Shown: positions 22,078-30,032 of the stretch, piece after piece
Layout of the letters: every line of letters starts with the position of its first letter
Position numbering within the stretch: the first letter of the stretch is position 1
Source of the DNA: CALGLS01 sp047626155
GTDB taxonomy: Bacteria > Bacteroidota > Bacteroidia > Chitinophagales > Saprospiraceae
Direction of reading: 5' to 3'
NCBI GenBank assembly: GCA_047626155.1
Contig: JBLHRR010000039.1
Location: 1-36,195 of the forward strand
DNA: 36,195 nucleotides
Made by a program: the position numbers and the translations under genes
The notes under the pieces: model-generated
Told to the model about the DNA's origin: nothing
The model's database searches: none
The model's input: only the letters and a program-made list of their open reading frames with translations

Positions 22078-24522
22078 ATGATACCAAATAAACTAAAACA
22101 AATCCTCCGTTCTTTCAAGAAAAACAAAGTGTACACGCTCCTAAATATTTTTGGGCTTTCGCTTGGCATGACTTGTTGTTTTCTAATGCTACTCTACTGT
22201 GCGCACGAATTTAATTACGATAACTTCCATAAAGACAGTAAACAGGTTTATCGTATCGAGTATAGTATGGGGAAGTCTACAGGGAACATGGCTCGCATAC
22301 CGCCCACCATTCAGCCGGCTCTAGCAGATTATTTCCCAGGAATAGAAGCTAGTGCTCGTTTTTACCCCAGAGCTTTAAGTATTGAGTTATCGGAAGCTAA
22401 ACGGCAATTCGAAGTCGAAAATGTCTTCTTCGTTGATCCTTCAGTAGTAGATGTTTTTGCTTTTGATTATTTGCAAGGGAACGCCGATTTGGCTTTTAGC
22501 AAACCAGAGTCCGTTGTCCTCAGTGAGCAAACGGCTTTACACTTTTTTGGTCATACCAATGTTGTTAATGAGACGCTGACGCTTGCCGGAGAAAAAGGGT
22601 TTCGAGTATCTGCGGTTGTGAAAGACTGGCCGGATAATTCGCATCTGGACTTTGAAGTGTTACTGCCTTTTGAAACGATGTACAAAGTAGAACCGGCCCA
22701 TGCTCGGGAAACGGCTAGACAATTTGTGGAAGGAAATTGGTCAGCAACGCATTCTTATACTTACGTAAAACTAAAAGCAAATACAGATCCTGAACAGGTT
22801 GAAAAGCGCTTTGCCAGTTTGTTGGATGAAAGAAGTGAGGAACGTTGGAAAGCTTCACAAACGCTTAGCTTAATGCCTATTCAAAATATTCATTTGTATT
22901 CTGAAAAAGGCGGACCGAAACCAGCAGGAAACTTAAAGTACTTATATCTTTTCCTTTTGATTGGGATACTGACCTTAGGGATTGCCTGCATTAATTTTGT
23001 AAACTTGAGTACTGCCAGTGCAATGACACGTACCAAAGACGTAATCGTGCACAAATTGTTGGGGGCTCAGCGTAGCGAGTTGATTCATCGTTTTTTAAGC
23101 GAATCTCTTTTGCTCAGTTTCTTTGCTTTTCTCATTGCCATCCTGCTTTCCATTCTTGCGCTCCCTTATTTGAACAACATGACAGGAGTAGAAATCTCCT
23201 ATCGCTCTTTTATTTCTCCATCTATAATAATGCTCTTTAGTGGTATCTTTCTAATAACGGGCCTTTTAGCGGGCTTGTATCCTGCTTTCTTCATCAGTCG
23301 CTTCCAACCTGAAAGTTTTCTAAAAGGTATAAGTAACAGTAGCACAACCGCAGGAAATGACTGGCTTCGAAAGGGACTGATAACCCTCCAGTTTTTAGCC
23401 GCCATCACTTTTATAGCTAGTACATTAACAATATTACTACAAATTAACCATTTACAAAACAAACCCTATGGTTTCGATAGCGAACTATTGCTTGATCTCC
23501 CTCTGAATAGCGGCAATAATTTAATAGCTGTTCTTCGTCCTGGTGATGTTGACTTACGAGGCCGTATGAATGCTTTTGACAAAACATTATTAGAAAACCC
23601 GAATATTAAAGCAGTAACTCAGTGTTCGCGTTTGCCAGGATTGGGAACTATTTCTTACCACATTTCTACGTCCGACTTTCCTATTTCAGAAAATGCAACG
23701 ACTAAGGTACTCTCTGTCGATTATGATTTTTCGGAAACGATGGAATTGGAACTTGCCGTTGGTCGCGACTTTGATGCCTCTTTTGGAACAGACCACCTCA
23801 GCTCTTTTATGGTCAATAAAAAAATGATTAGCTTTTTGAATTTGGAAAACTCGGAAGAGGCGATTGGAAAGACCATTTCTGTCGGCCGTAAAGAAGGACA
23901 AATCATTGGTGTGTTAAAGGATTTTCATTACGAAAATTTACGTCGAGAAATACTTCCTTTGACTATGGAAGTAACCCCAGGTAGTTTTGGCCACTTTGCT
24001 TTACGAATAGAAAACAAAAATATTTCAAAAACATTGGCCTTCATCGAGGAAAAATGGAAGGTGGCATTCCCTGAAAAGGTTTTTGAATATACTTTTTTAA
24101 AAGAAAGCATCAACGAAAGTTACCAATCAGAAAGCCGCTTGGCGAGCATCATTGGTTATGCTGCTTTTTTCACTATTTTCATTTCCTGTTTCGGTCTCTT
24201 CGGACTTGCGGCACTACTAACCCAACAACGATTTAAAGAAATAGGCATCAGAAAAGTGTTAGGTGCTTCAGTAGTTCAAATTCTAAATTTAGTCGCACGT
24301 GACTTTCTCCAATTAATTGTCTTTGCTATGCTCATCGCTGTTCCTACCACCTGGTATTTCATGAATGACTGGCTTTATGAGTTTGCCTACGCGATTGATT
24401 TCCCATGGTGGACCACTATTTTTAGCGGTATCATTGTAATCCTCATCGCGTTTATAACAATAAGTGTACAATCATTAAAAGCAGCTTTTTCTAACCCGGT
24501 TGATGCCATTCGGGATGAATGA
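22078..24522 (+). CDS. ABC transporter permease, FtsX/MacB-like
   Basis: The 814-residue protein is a fused FtsX-type permease as found in large numbers in Bacteroidota. It has an N-terminal helix (LNIFGLSLGMTCCFLMLLYC, about 21-41), a MacB periplasmic core domain (about 45-270), a first FtsX helix trio (from about 285 to 425), a second helix and periplasmic domain (about 435-680) and a second FtsX trio (about 690-810) with the conserved LTQQRFKEIGIRKVLGAS. The MacB-type system moves lipopeptides, toxins or lipoproteins using a MacB-like ATPase that is usually encoded nearby; none is in this window. The start is just past a large inverted repeat. The length is normal for the family. Confidence 0.96.
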   Translation: MIPNKLKQILRSFKKNKVYTLLNIFGLSLGMTCCFLMLLYCAHEFNYDNFHKDSKQVYRIEYSMGKSTGNMARIPPTIQPALADYFPGIEASARFYPRALSIELSEAKRQFEVENVFFVDPSVVDVFAFDYLQGNADLAFSKPESVVLSEQTALHFFGHTNVVNETLTLAGEKGFRVSAVVKDWPDNSHLDFEVLLPFETMYKVEPAHARETARQFVEGNWSATHSYTYVKLKANTDPEQVEKRFASLLDERSEERWKASQTLSLMPIQNIHLYSEKGGPKPAGNLKYLYLFLLIGILTLGIACINFVNLSTASAMTRTKDVIVHKLLGAQRSELIHRFLSESLLLSFFAFLIAILLSILALPYLNNMTGVEISYRSFISPSIIMLFSGIFLITGLLAGLYPAFFISRFQPESFLKGISNSSTTAGNDWLRKGLITLQFLAAITFIASTLTILLQINHLQNKPYGFDSELLLDLPLNSGNNLIAVLRPGDVDLRGRMNAFDKTLLENPNIKAVTQCSRLPGLGTISYHISTSDFPISENATTKVLSVDYDFSETMELELAVGRDFDASFGTDHLSSFMVNKKMISFLNLENSEEAIGKTISVGRKEGQIIGVLKDFHYENLRREILPLTMEVTPGSFGHFALRIENKNISKTLAFIEEKWKVAFPEKVFEYTFLKESINESYQSESRLASIIGYAAFFTIFISCFGLFGLAALLTQQRFKEIGIRKVLGASVVQILNLVARDFLQLIVFAMLIAVPTTWYFMNDWLYEFAYAIDFPWWTTIFSGIIVILIAFITISVQSLKAAFSNPVDAIRDE

Positions 24523-24527
24523 TTTAC

Positions 24528-24674
24528 AACTTCAATTTCAACCTCAGCTGCAACTTCAAAACGCTCAGTTCGCGGACTACTAGAAACCTAAAACTAAGTC
24601 TTGAAGTTGAAAGTCCGCTTTCCCCACGTGTTAAGGGATTTGAAATTGAAGTTGCTTTTGAAGTTGAGGTTGAA
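24528..24674. repeat. CAACTTCAA/TTGAAGTTG stem-loop
   Basis: The left part (24528-24560) holds CAACTTCAATTTCAACCTCAG and CAACTTCAAAA; the right part (24640-24674) holds TTTGAAATTGAAGTTG and TTTTGAAGTTGAGGTTGAAA. The outer arms pair across about 80 bases, with a 5-base insertion (CAGCT) on the left. A further TTGAAGTTGAAAG at 24601 lies in the loop. It begins 6 bp after the permease stop. Confidence 0.75.
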
Positions 24675-24702
24675 AAAGAGCCACCCTATAATTACCTTAT
24701 AT

Positions 24703-24712
24703 CCCCCCCCCC
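24703..24712. repeat. C10 homopolymer
   Basis: Ten consecutive C stand out in an AT-rich intergenic stretch 186 bp before the GT-C gene. Such runs slip during replication and are also prone to sequencing error. Confidence 0.8.
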
Positions 24713-24898
24713 TCCCTTACATTATTTAAAAGCCTTTTTGTAATTTCGTCCTCTTAAAGTCACCTGATCCAAAGGAACTGCCTAAGTTGATTGAATAATT
24801 CTCCCCTTTCACAGTCACAAATGAAAAACTTCTTGGGTACTATAGACATAGAAACCCTGATAACCCCAATACAATCCAAAATTTAATACCTCCTTATA

Positions 24899-26533
24899 AT
24901 GGCTAAGCCTCAAACGAAATCTCTACTTAATACGAAAAAGGCTCCTGCTCCTGTAAAAGAGAATAAATTCAAAAGCATATTTTGGCAAAATACGCTCTTT
25001 TTTATAATTATTTTTGCCGCCTTCATTACGGTCTATTTTCCTTCGCTTAAGACACAGTTGGACCTCAACGGAGACAATGCTTCCTATTATCTTTTAGGAA
25101 AAAGTCTTTCCATGGGCCAGGGGTATAATCTGTACAATGACCTGAATGCCAATCCGCATAGTCACTTCCCCCCTGGTTATCCGATGATCATTGCCTTCCT
25201 AATGATTTTCAGCAAAAGTACGACTTGGTTAAAAATAGCCAATGGTATTTTCTTTCTAGGGTCTTTGGTTTTGTCTTTTCAGATTTTTCGAAAATTTGAA
25301 GTAAAGTGGCAGGTAGCGATGGTGAGTGTACTTTTCATGGTTTTCAATTATCATCTGATCAAATCATCGACCACCATCATGAGTGAGATTCCCTTTTTAC
25401 TTTTTGGGATGATTACGGTATGGCTCCTCATGCAGTTAGATTTTACTAAGGGATTCTGGCGGGATAAGAAATTTTATTATTTCCTCTTAGCCCTTTCCTT
25501 TTCGTTTCACATTCGAACAACGGGTATAGCTCTTGTTGCAGGAGTATTGTTTTATTTGCTATTAGAAAAACACTGGAAAGCCATCGGAGCAGTTCTTGGA
25601 GGTTTTGCGGTACTGACAATGCCCTGGATTCTTAGAGGAAAGATACTAGGTTTAAGTAGCAGTTACTCCAAGCAACTATTCAAAGTAAATCCTTATCAAT
25701 TAGAACTCGGTGATGCAGGACTGATGGATTTTGCAGCACGGTTTGGTGATAACTTTCTAAGGTATGTTAGCAAGGAGATTCCGATTGCATTATTCACTTT
25801 TTTAGATATCAACTACAAGCTAGATGCCCCACCATCTGCCTATATAAATGGAGGCTGCTTGATTCTACTTGGGCTTTGGGGGGTATATATTCTTCCTAAG
25901 TATCGTTCACTAATCATTGGCTATCTAGGTGGTTCCTTTTTTATTTTGCTACTATGGCCAAAAGTATGGTATGGCGCGCGCTTCGTATTGCCGCTCATTC
26001 CTATTATGATTTTTTTGGTCGTTAGTTCTGCTAGTTGGATTTTAGAGCATCTGTTTTCATTGGTAAAGGTAAGATCGGCCTATCTGCCATTCCTTCTATT
26101 GCCGTATATACTTATAAATTTACAAACGTATAAACCTAACAAGGATCCAAAAATCCAGAGTTATCCATTGAGTCGTTTGTTTCTGGAAGCCAAAGTTGAT
26201 TATCCTCCGAATTGGAAAAACTACATCAAGCTAGCCAAGCACGCTAAGAATTATTTACCAATAGGCAGCATCATTGCTTGTCGAAAACCACAGATGTTTC
26301 ATATCTTTTCCGAACGCTTTACTACCCTTTATCCATACCTTGAAGACGATCAGGCGCTGATTGCTGGGATGGAAAATAAAAATGTAAAATACATAGTTGT
26401 TGACCACTTAGGTTATTCTTCTACCAGTAAGTATCTGATCCCTGCGATCAATAAGAACAATAGAAGATTCAAGCAACTTTTGCATTTGAAAAACCCGGAT
26501 AGTTATCTGATGGAATTATTGCCCACGCAGTAG
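24899..26533 (+). CDS. GT-C fold membrane glycosyltransferase-like protein
   Basis: The 544-residue polytopic protein resembles the GT39/PMT-like (ArnT/dolichyl-phosphate mannosyltransferase) group. After a basic N-terminal tail it has a helix (FFIIIFAAFITVYFPSL, about 33-49), then an acidic loop LDLNGDNASYYLLGKSLS (about 53-70) where GT-C enzymes keep the catalytic acidic residue, HFPPGYPMIIAF (about 88-99), and about ten further helices up to residue 400. The remaining 150 residues form a soluble domain (KYIVVDHLGYSSTSKYL). It probably transfers a sugar from a lipid-linked donor on the outer face of the inner membrane; the acceptor is unknown. The MFS gene follows after 59 bp. Confidence 0.75.
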   Translation: MAKPQTKSLLNTKKAPAPVKENKFKSIFWQNTLFFIIIFAAFITVYFPSLKTQLDLNGDNASYYLLGKSLSMGQGYNLYNDLNANPHSHFPPGYPMIIAFLMIFSKSTTWLKIANGIFFLGSLVLSFQIFRKFEVKWQVAMVSVLFMVFNYHLIKSSTTIMSEIPFLLFGMITVWLLMQLDFTKGFWRDKKFYYFLLALSFSFHIRTTGIALVAGVLFYLLLEKHWKAIGAVLGGFAVLTMPWILRGKILGLSSSYSKQLFKVNPYQLELGDAGLMDFAARFGDNFLRYVSKEIPIALFTFLDINYKLDAPPSAYINGGCLILLGLWGVYILPKYRSLIIGYLGGSFFILLLWPKVWYGARFVLPLIPIMIFLVVSSASWILEHLFSLVKVRSAYLPFLLLPYILINLQTYKPNKDPKIQSYPLSRLFLEAKVDYPPNWKNYIKLAKHAKNYLPIGSIIACRKPQMFHIFSERFTTLYPYLEDDQALIAGMENKNVKYIVVDHLGYSSTSKYLIPAINKNNRRFKQLLHLKNPDSYLMELLPTQ

Positions 26534-26568
26534 TTTGTCCATTCCCAAAGAAATTCTTAGCTTGGTGC

Positions 26569-26583
26569 CTTTATTGAATAAAG
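26569..26583. promoter_or_regulatory. Palindrome CTTTATT-G-AATAAAG
   Basis: A perfect 15-base palindrome (central G) stands 9 bp before the MFS start in the 59-bp gap after the GT-C gene. It could be an operator or short intercistronic hairpin. AT-rich palindromes of this size can arise by chance. Confidence 0.3.
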
Positions 26584-26592
26584 ATCAACAAC

Positions 26593-28104
26593 ATGAGCAA
26601 AAAGAAAACCCTCAGCTTTTGGGAAATTTGGAATATGAGCTTTGGCTTTTTTGGTATTCAAATGGGCTTCGCCTTACAGAATGGAAACGTAAGTAGAATT
26701 TTCCAAAACCTCGGAGCTTCTATTGACGACTTGCCCATCCTTTGGGTAGCAGGGCCACTTACCGGACTAATCGTTCAACCTATTGTTGGTTATCTCAGCG
26801 ACCGGACCTGGCATTCAAAATGGGGTCGCCGACGTCCTTTCTTTTTTATTGGTGCCTTACTCGCTTCTGTTTCTCTTTTCATCATGCCCAACTCTCCTAT
26901 GCTTTGGGTAGCCGCTGGTATGCTCTGGATTATGGATGCCAGTATCAATATTACAATGGAGCCTTTCCGTGCTTTTGTAGGAGATAATTTATCCGACGAA
27001 CAAACCACTACTGGTTTTGCCATGCAGAGTTTTTTCATTGGCTTAGGAGGCTATCTGGCGTCCTGGTTGCCATCTATTTTTGACTGGGCCGGGGTGGCTA
27101 ATGAAGCGCCGGAGGGAGTGATACCTGACACGGTAAAGTATTCTTTTTATGTTGGAGGTGTATTGTTTTTTCTAGCAGTTTTATGGACAGTTTTAAAGTC
27201 TAAGGAATATTCACCTGAGGAAATGAAGGCATTTGGGGCAGACGAAAAAGAATATCACGTAGCGGAACGTACATCCTCTTGGTATCAAAACAACAGTTCA
27301 AAACACATCTACGCTGGTTTGGCCAGTATGGCTGTTGGTACCATTTTGTTTTACATCATCTATAGCTACGGCCTCAAAAAAGATCTTTACGTATTGGCTT
27401 TAGGAATATTTGGCTTATTTGGTTCCTGCTTTTTGGCTTCTGGCCTCCTGCAAAAAAACAACAATTATAACAATGGTTTTGTAACCATCATGAACGATTT
27501 TCAAACGATGCCAAAGACTATGGTGCAACTGTCTTTTGTTCAATTTTTCTCCTGGTTTGCGTTATTCTCCATGTGGATTTACGCTACGCCTGCCATCACA
27601 CAACACATTTACGGTGCAACAGATACCACCGGCGAAGTCTATAATCAAGGAGCGAATACCGTAAGTGGAATGATGGGGAATTACAGTTTGATAGCCGCTC
27701 TCGTTGCCTTCCTCTTACCAGTGCTGGCCAAAAGAACTTCTCGTAAATTTACACATATGCTCGCTCTTTGCCTTGGAGGTTTTGGGCTCATTTCCATCTA
27801 CTACATGGAAGCAGGACTATTGTTACAATGGTTACCGATGATAGGAATCGGAATTGCCTGGGCAAGTATTTTATCTGTTCCCTACGCAATGCTCGCAGGG
27901 GCGCTGCCTTCTGATAAGATGGGCTATTATATGGGGGTTTTCAATTTCTTTATTGTAATTCCTCAATTAGTAGCAGCCTCAGTTTTAGGCTTTATACTCA
28001 GTACCTTTTTTGATAGCCAACCTATTTATGCCATGTTGATTGGAGGCGTTTCCATGATTATTGCTGGAGTACTGACTATGACGGTGGATGATGATGGGAA
28101 GTAA
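26593..28104 (+). CDS. MFS transporter, SLC45/sucrose-maltose type
   Basis: The 503-residue protein has twelve membrane helices and matches the bacterial SLC45-like branch of the major facilitator superfamily. Signature parts are LSFWEIWNMSFGFFGIQMGFALQNGNVSRIFQ at the start, PLTGLIVQPIVGYLSDRTWH and then KWGRRRPFFFIGA (about 77-89, the GRRRP loop), and the AxEPFRAFVGDNL helix (about 120-132). Relatives carry disaccharides, often in maltose or sucrose gene sets, by proton symport. No sugar hydrolase or regulator of that kind is near, so the substrate is open. The GT-C gene upstream may share its transcript. Confidence 0.9.
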   Translation: MSKKKTLSFWEIWNMSFGFFGIQMGFALQNGNVSRIFQNLGASIDDLPILWVAGPLTGLIVQPIVGYLSDRTWHSKWGRRRPFFFIGALLASVSLFIMPNSPMLWVAAGMLWIMDASINITMEPFRAFVGDNLSDEQTTTGFAMQSFFIGLGGYLASWLPSIFDWAGVANEAPEGVIPDTVKYSFYVGGVLFFLAVLWTVLKSKEYSPEEMKAFGADEKEYHVAERTSSWYQNNSSKHIYAGLASMAVGTILFYIIYSYGLKKDLYVLALGIFGLFGSCFLASGLLQKNNNYNNGFVTIMNDFQTMPKTMVQLSFVQFFSWFALFSMWIYATPAITQHIYGATDTTGEVYNQGANTVSGMMGNYSLIAALVAFLLPVLAKRTSRKFTHMLALCLGGFGLISIYYMEAGLLLQWLPMIGIGIAWASILSVPYAMLAGALPSDKMGYYMGVFNFFIVIPQLVAASVLGFILSTFFDSQPIYAMLIGGVSMIIAGVLTMTVDDDGK

Positions 28105-28176
28105 ACAAAGCAATTTCTTATTGTAGCACAAAACACTAAACATCAGACACCGTGCACCCCTAAATACCTAACAAGA

Positions 28177-28211
28177 CGTTGCGCTCTCGTTGCGTTTTTT
28201 GAGCCGTTGCG
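28177..28211 (-). repeat. CGTTGCG array (minus copy of CGCAACG array)
   Basis: Three exact CGTTGCG heptamers begin at 28177, 28188 and 28205. Their reverse complement, CGCAACG, forms the array at 16563-16597. The spacing differs, so it is a family of short words rather than one duplicated block. Confidence 0.65.
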
Positions 28212-28360
28212 ACTAACTGAACACCTTCGCCATGCCTTCGGTTAATTTTCAATGCTAAATTTTCAACCACCCCACTCCTTCTACCCTACTCTCTGTCAAG
28301 TCATTAGAACCCCATCCAAAAAATAATTTATTTTTTAAAGCCTTTTTCAAAACTTTATTC

Positions 28361-28376
28361 TAGAACGTTCGTTCTA
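28361..28376. promoter_or_regulatory. TetR-type operator 1
   Basis: TAGAACG-TT-CGTTCTA is a perfect 16-base palindrome. Its core AGAACGTTCGTTCT is the exact reverse complement of operator 2, and the centres are 31 bp apart (three helix turns). It precedes the SDR gene and is the best candidate binding site for the TetR encoded after it. Confidence 0.8.
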
Positions 28377-28392
28377 TTATCATTCAAATAAC

Positions 28393-28406
28393 AGAACGAA
28401 CGTTCT
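28393..28406. promoter_or_regulatory. TetR-type operator 2
   Basis: AGAACG-AA-CGTTCT has the same half sites as operator 1 and an AA centre. It lies 33 bp before the ATG of the SDR gene, probably over or just after the transcription start. Confidence 0.8.
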
Positions 28407-28438
28407 AATATAATTAACCATAAAAAAATAAAACAATC

Positions 28439-29188
28439 ATGAGTAGATTAACAGGCAAAGTAGCCATCGTAACAGGAGCCACTAGTGGTATGGGATTAGA
28501 CACTGCTAAATTATTTCTAAAAGAAGGCGCCAAGGTTGTGCTGACCGGAAGAACTCAAGAAAAACTAAATGCCATTGAGAAAGATTTGACCGGAGACTAC
28601 CTTCTCGTTCCTGCCGAGGCTTCTAGCACCGCGGATAGCAAAAAGCTAATAGAGAAAACAGTCAATCATTTTGGAAAGATTGATGTGCTCTTTTTGAACG
28701 CCGGTATTTTCCGAGTTGAAGGAACGGGCGCATTGACGGAGGAGATCTTTGATGAAGTTTATAACGTTAATGTCAAAGGACCACTCTTTACGGTGAATGA
28801 GGCAACGACTTCTTTAAACGAAGGGGCAAGCATTATTTTCAACACGAGTGTTACAAATGTAAAAGGTTTCCCTGGTATGGCAGCATATGCATCCAGTAAG
28901 GCTGCTTTACGTTCTATTTCTAAGACATTAGCTTCAGAGTTTGGTCCTAAAGGAATTAGAGTAAATGCTCTTAGCCCTGGCCCTATTGATACGCCAATTT
29001 ACGGAAAGCACAATGTAGAGCAGCAACAAATTACAGACATGGCCAGTTCTTTCCCTTCAATGGTTCCACTTGGGCGTTTTGGAGAAAGCAGAGAAGTTGC
29101 AACAGTAGCCTTATTCCTGGCTTCGGATGACTCCTCCTTTATTACAGGAGCCGAGATTCCGGTAGACGGTGGATTCGCTCAGGTGTAA
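28439..29188 (+). CDS. Short-chain dehydrogenase/reductase (SDR)
   Basis: The 249-residue protein is a classical SDR of the FabG-like type. It has the NAD(P)-binding TGATSGMG motif (12-19), NAG (87-89), and the catalytic serine S137, tyrosine Y150 and lysine K154 in YASSK. GPIDTP and the C-terminal FITGAEIPVDGGF are conserved. An arginine at 38 (TGRT) suggests NADPH. It reduces or oxidises an unknown alcohol/carbonyl in the cytoplasm. A TetR gene follows, and twin operators precede it, so it is most likely induced when the repressor meets its effector; removal of a reactive carbonyl is a reasonable guess. The length is normal. Confidence 0.95.
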   Translation: MSRLTGKVAIVTGATSGMGLDTAKLFLKEGAKVVLTGRTQEKLNAIEKDLTGDYLLVPAEASSTADSKKLIEKTVNHFGKIDVLFLNAGIFRVEGTGALTEEIFDEVYNVNVKGPLFTVNEATTSLNEGASIIFNTSVTNVKGFPGMAAYASSKAALRSISKTLASEFGPKGIRVNALSPGPIDTPIYGKHNVEQQQITDMASSFPSMVPLGRFGESREVATVALFLASDDSSFITGAEIPVDGGFAQV

Positions 29189-29212
29189 AAGTATTGTTGT
29201 ACCCTTACTAAA

Positions 29213-29261
29213 GTGCACACGGAATACGCTGGACATTTAGTTCTGAGTATTCTGTGCGCAT
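29213..29261 (+). terminator. Probable terminator of the SDR gene
   Basis: GTGCACACGGAATAC (29213-29227) pairs with GTATTCTGTGCGCAT (29247-29261) over 15 positions, with two G-T pairs and one mismatch, loop 19 bases. TGTTTT follows. It lies 25 bp after the SDR stop and before the tetR promoter box, separating the two transcripts. Confidence 0.5.
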
Positions 29262-29278
29262 TGTTTTGACCAAATAGT

Positions 29279-29286
29279 TATCTTTG
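29279..29286 (+). promoter_or_regulatory. -7 promoter box of tetR
   Basis: TATCTTTG is an exact TAnnTTTG box 28 bp before the tetR ATG. The -33 side has only a weak TGTG. It indicates that the repressor has its own promoter, without a copy of the AGAACG palindrome, so it may not repress itself. Confidence 0.5.
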
Positions 29287-29313
29287 TCTAAATGAACAGT
29301 AAATAAACAGTAC

Positions 29314-29904
29314 ATGGCACGGACCAAGGAATTTGACAAGACGGAAGTTCTGGAAAAGGCAAAGCAGTTATTCTGGAAACAGGGCTTTCATGCTACTTCT
29401 ATTCAGAACCTGGTGGACCACCTTGGTATTAACCGAGCCAGTATATACGATACCTTTGGAGATAAAAATAAGCTTTATGAAATGGCTTTGCGCTCTTACC
29501 GGGATGAAAGCGCTGTACAATTGCAAAAGAGGACGGATAAGTTCAAATCCATCAAAAATGGTTTGCGAACTTTGTTGAGAGAAGGAATCACGGCAGCACT
29601 CAATGATGGAGAATGTAAAGGCTGCTTCGTTGTGAATTGCACCTCTGAATACTTGCCGAAGCATCAACATATTCTACCGGAGCTTCTGGAGAATAAGATC
29701 ATTTTTGAAAATACCTTTAGCCGAACCTTACAGCGAGGAAAAGACAATGGTGAGCTTTCTGCTGATTTGAATGTTAAAGATTTAGCGGCTTACTTTTATA
29801 CCTTTTTTAATGGGATACAAATCATCGCTAAGGTGAAACCTAATAAAAAGGAATTATTTAAAACGATAGATTTGGGACTAAGGGTGTTGGATGTTCCTGG
29901 ATAA
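29314..29904 (+). CDS. TetR/AcrR-family repressor
   Basis: The 196-residue protein has the TetR N-terminal DNA-binding domain (about 10-58): LEKAKQLFWKQGFHATSIQNLVDHLGINRASIYDTFGDKNKLYEMAL, with the recognition helix NRASIYDTF. The C-terminal effector domain starts near 65 and holds C101, C104 and C109 in ECKGCFVVNCTSE, where related proteins have GCLxVNT. In the NemR-like relatives a cysteine in this region senses electrophiles or bleach. Three cysteines within nine residues suggest a redox or electrophile response here (inference). It probably binds the twin AGAACG palindromes before the SDR gene. Confidence 0.93.
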   Translation: MARTKEFDKTEVLEKAKQLFWKQGFHATSIQNLVDHLGINRASIYDTFGDKNKLYEMALRSYRDESAVQLQKRTDKFKSIKNGLRTLLREGITAALNDGECKGCFVVNCTSEYLPKHQHILPELLENKIIFENTFSRTLQRGKDNGELSADLNVKDLAAYFYTFFNGIQIIAKVKPNKKELFKTIDLGLRVLDVPG

Positions 29905-30032
29905 AATAGTTTGTCTTAGAGGGTCGATAAAAGTAGATGTGATGGATCAAGATTCACTTAGTTCACACCAACTTACGCGTTTCTGGGAAGCCCTGACCTG
30001 CCTTAACCCACCGAATAAAACTAAGATTAATC

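Larger units (their letters stand above)
24523..24898. other. 376-bp intergenic region of word repeats
   Basis: The first half is a stem-loop built of CAACTTCAA/TTGAAGTTG words (24528-24674), a C10 run follows (24703-24712), and the rest is AT-rich. No gene is seen; a 74-codon frame across the repeat is of repeat origin (FNFNL... type residues). Confidence 0.65.
28105..28438. other. 334-bp intergenic region with repeats and operators
   Basis: The left part holds a CGTTGCG array (28177-28211) followed by low-complexity T and A stretches. The right part holds twin palindromic operators at 28361-28376 and 28393-28406, just before the dehydrogenase gene. No gene is seen. Confidence 0.7.

Noticed and set aside
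22078..24522. Full MacAB-type export system
   Set aside because: Only the permease is present; there is no ATPase, adaptor or outer-membrane channel gene in the window.
24519..24743. 74-codon frame after the permease gene
   Set aside because: Its sequence is produced by the CAACTTCAA/TTGAAG word repeat and the C-run.
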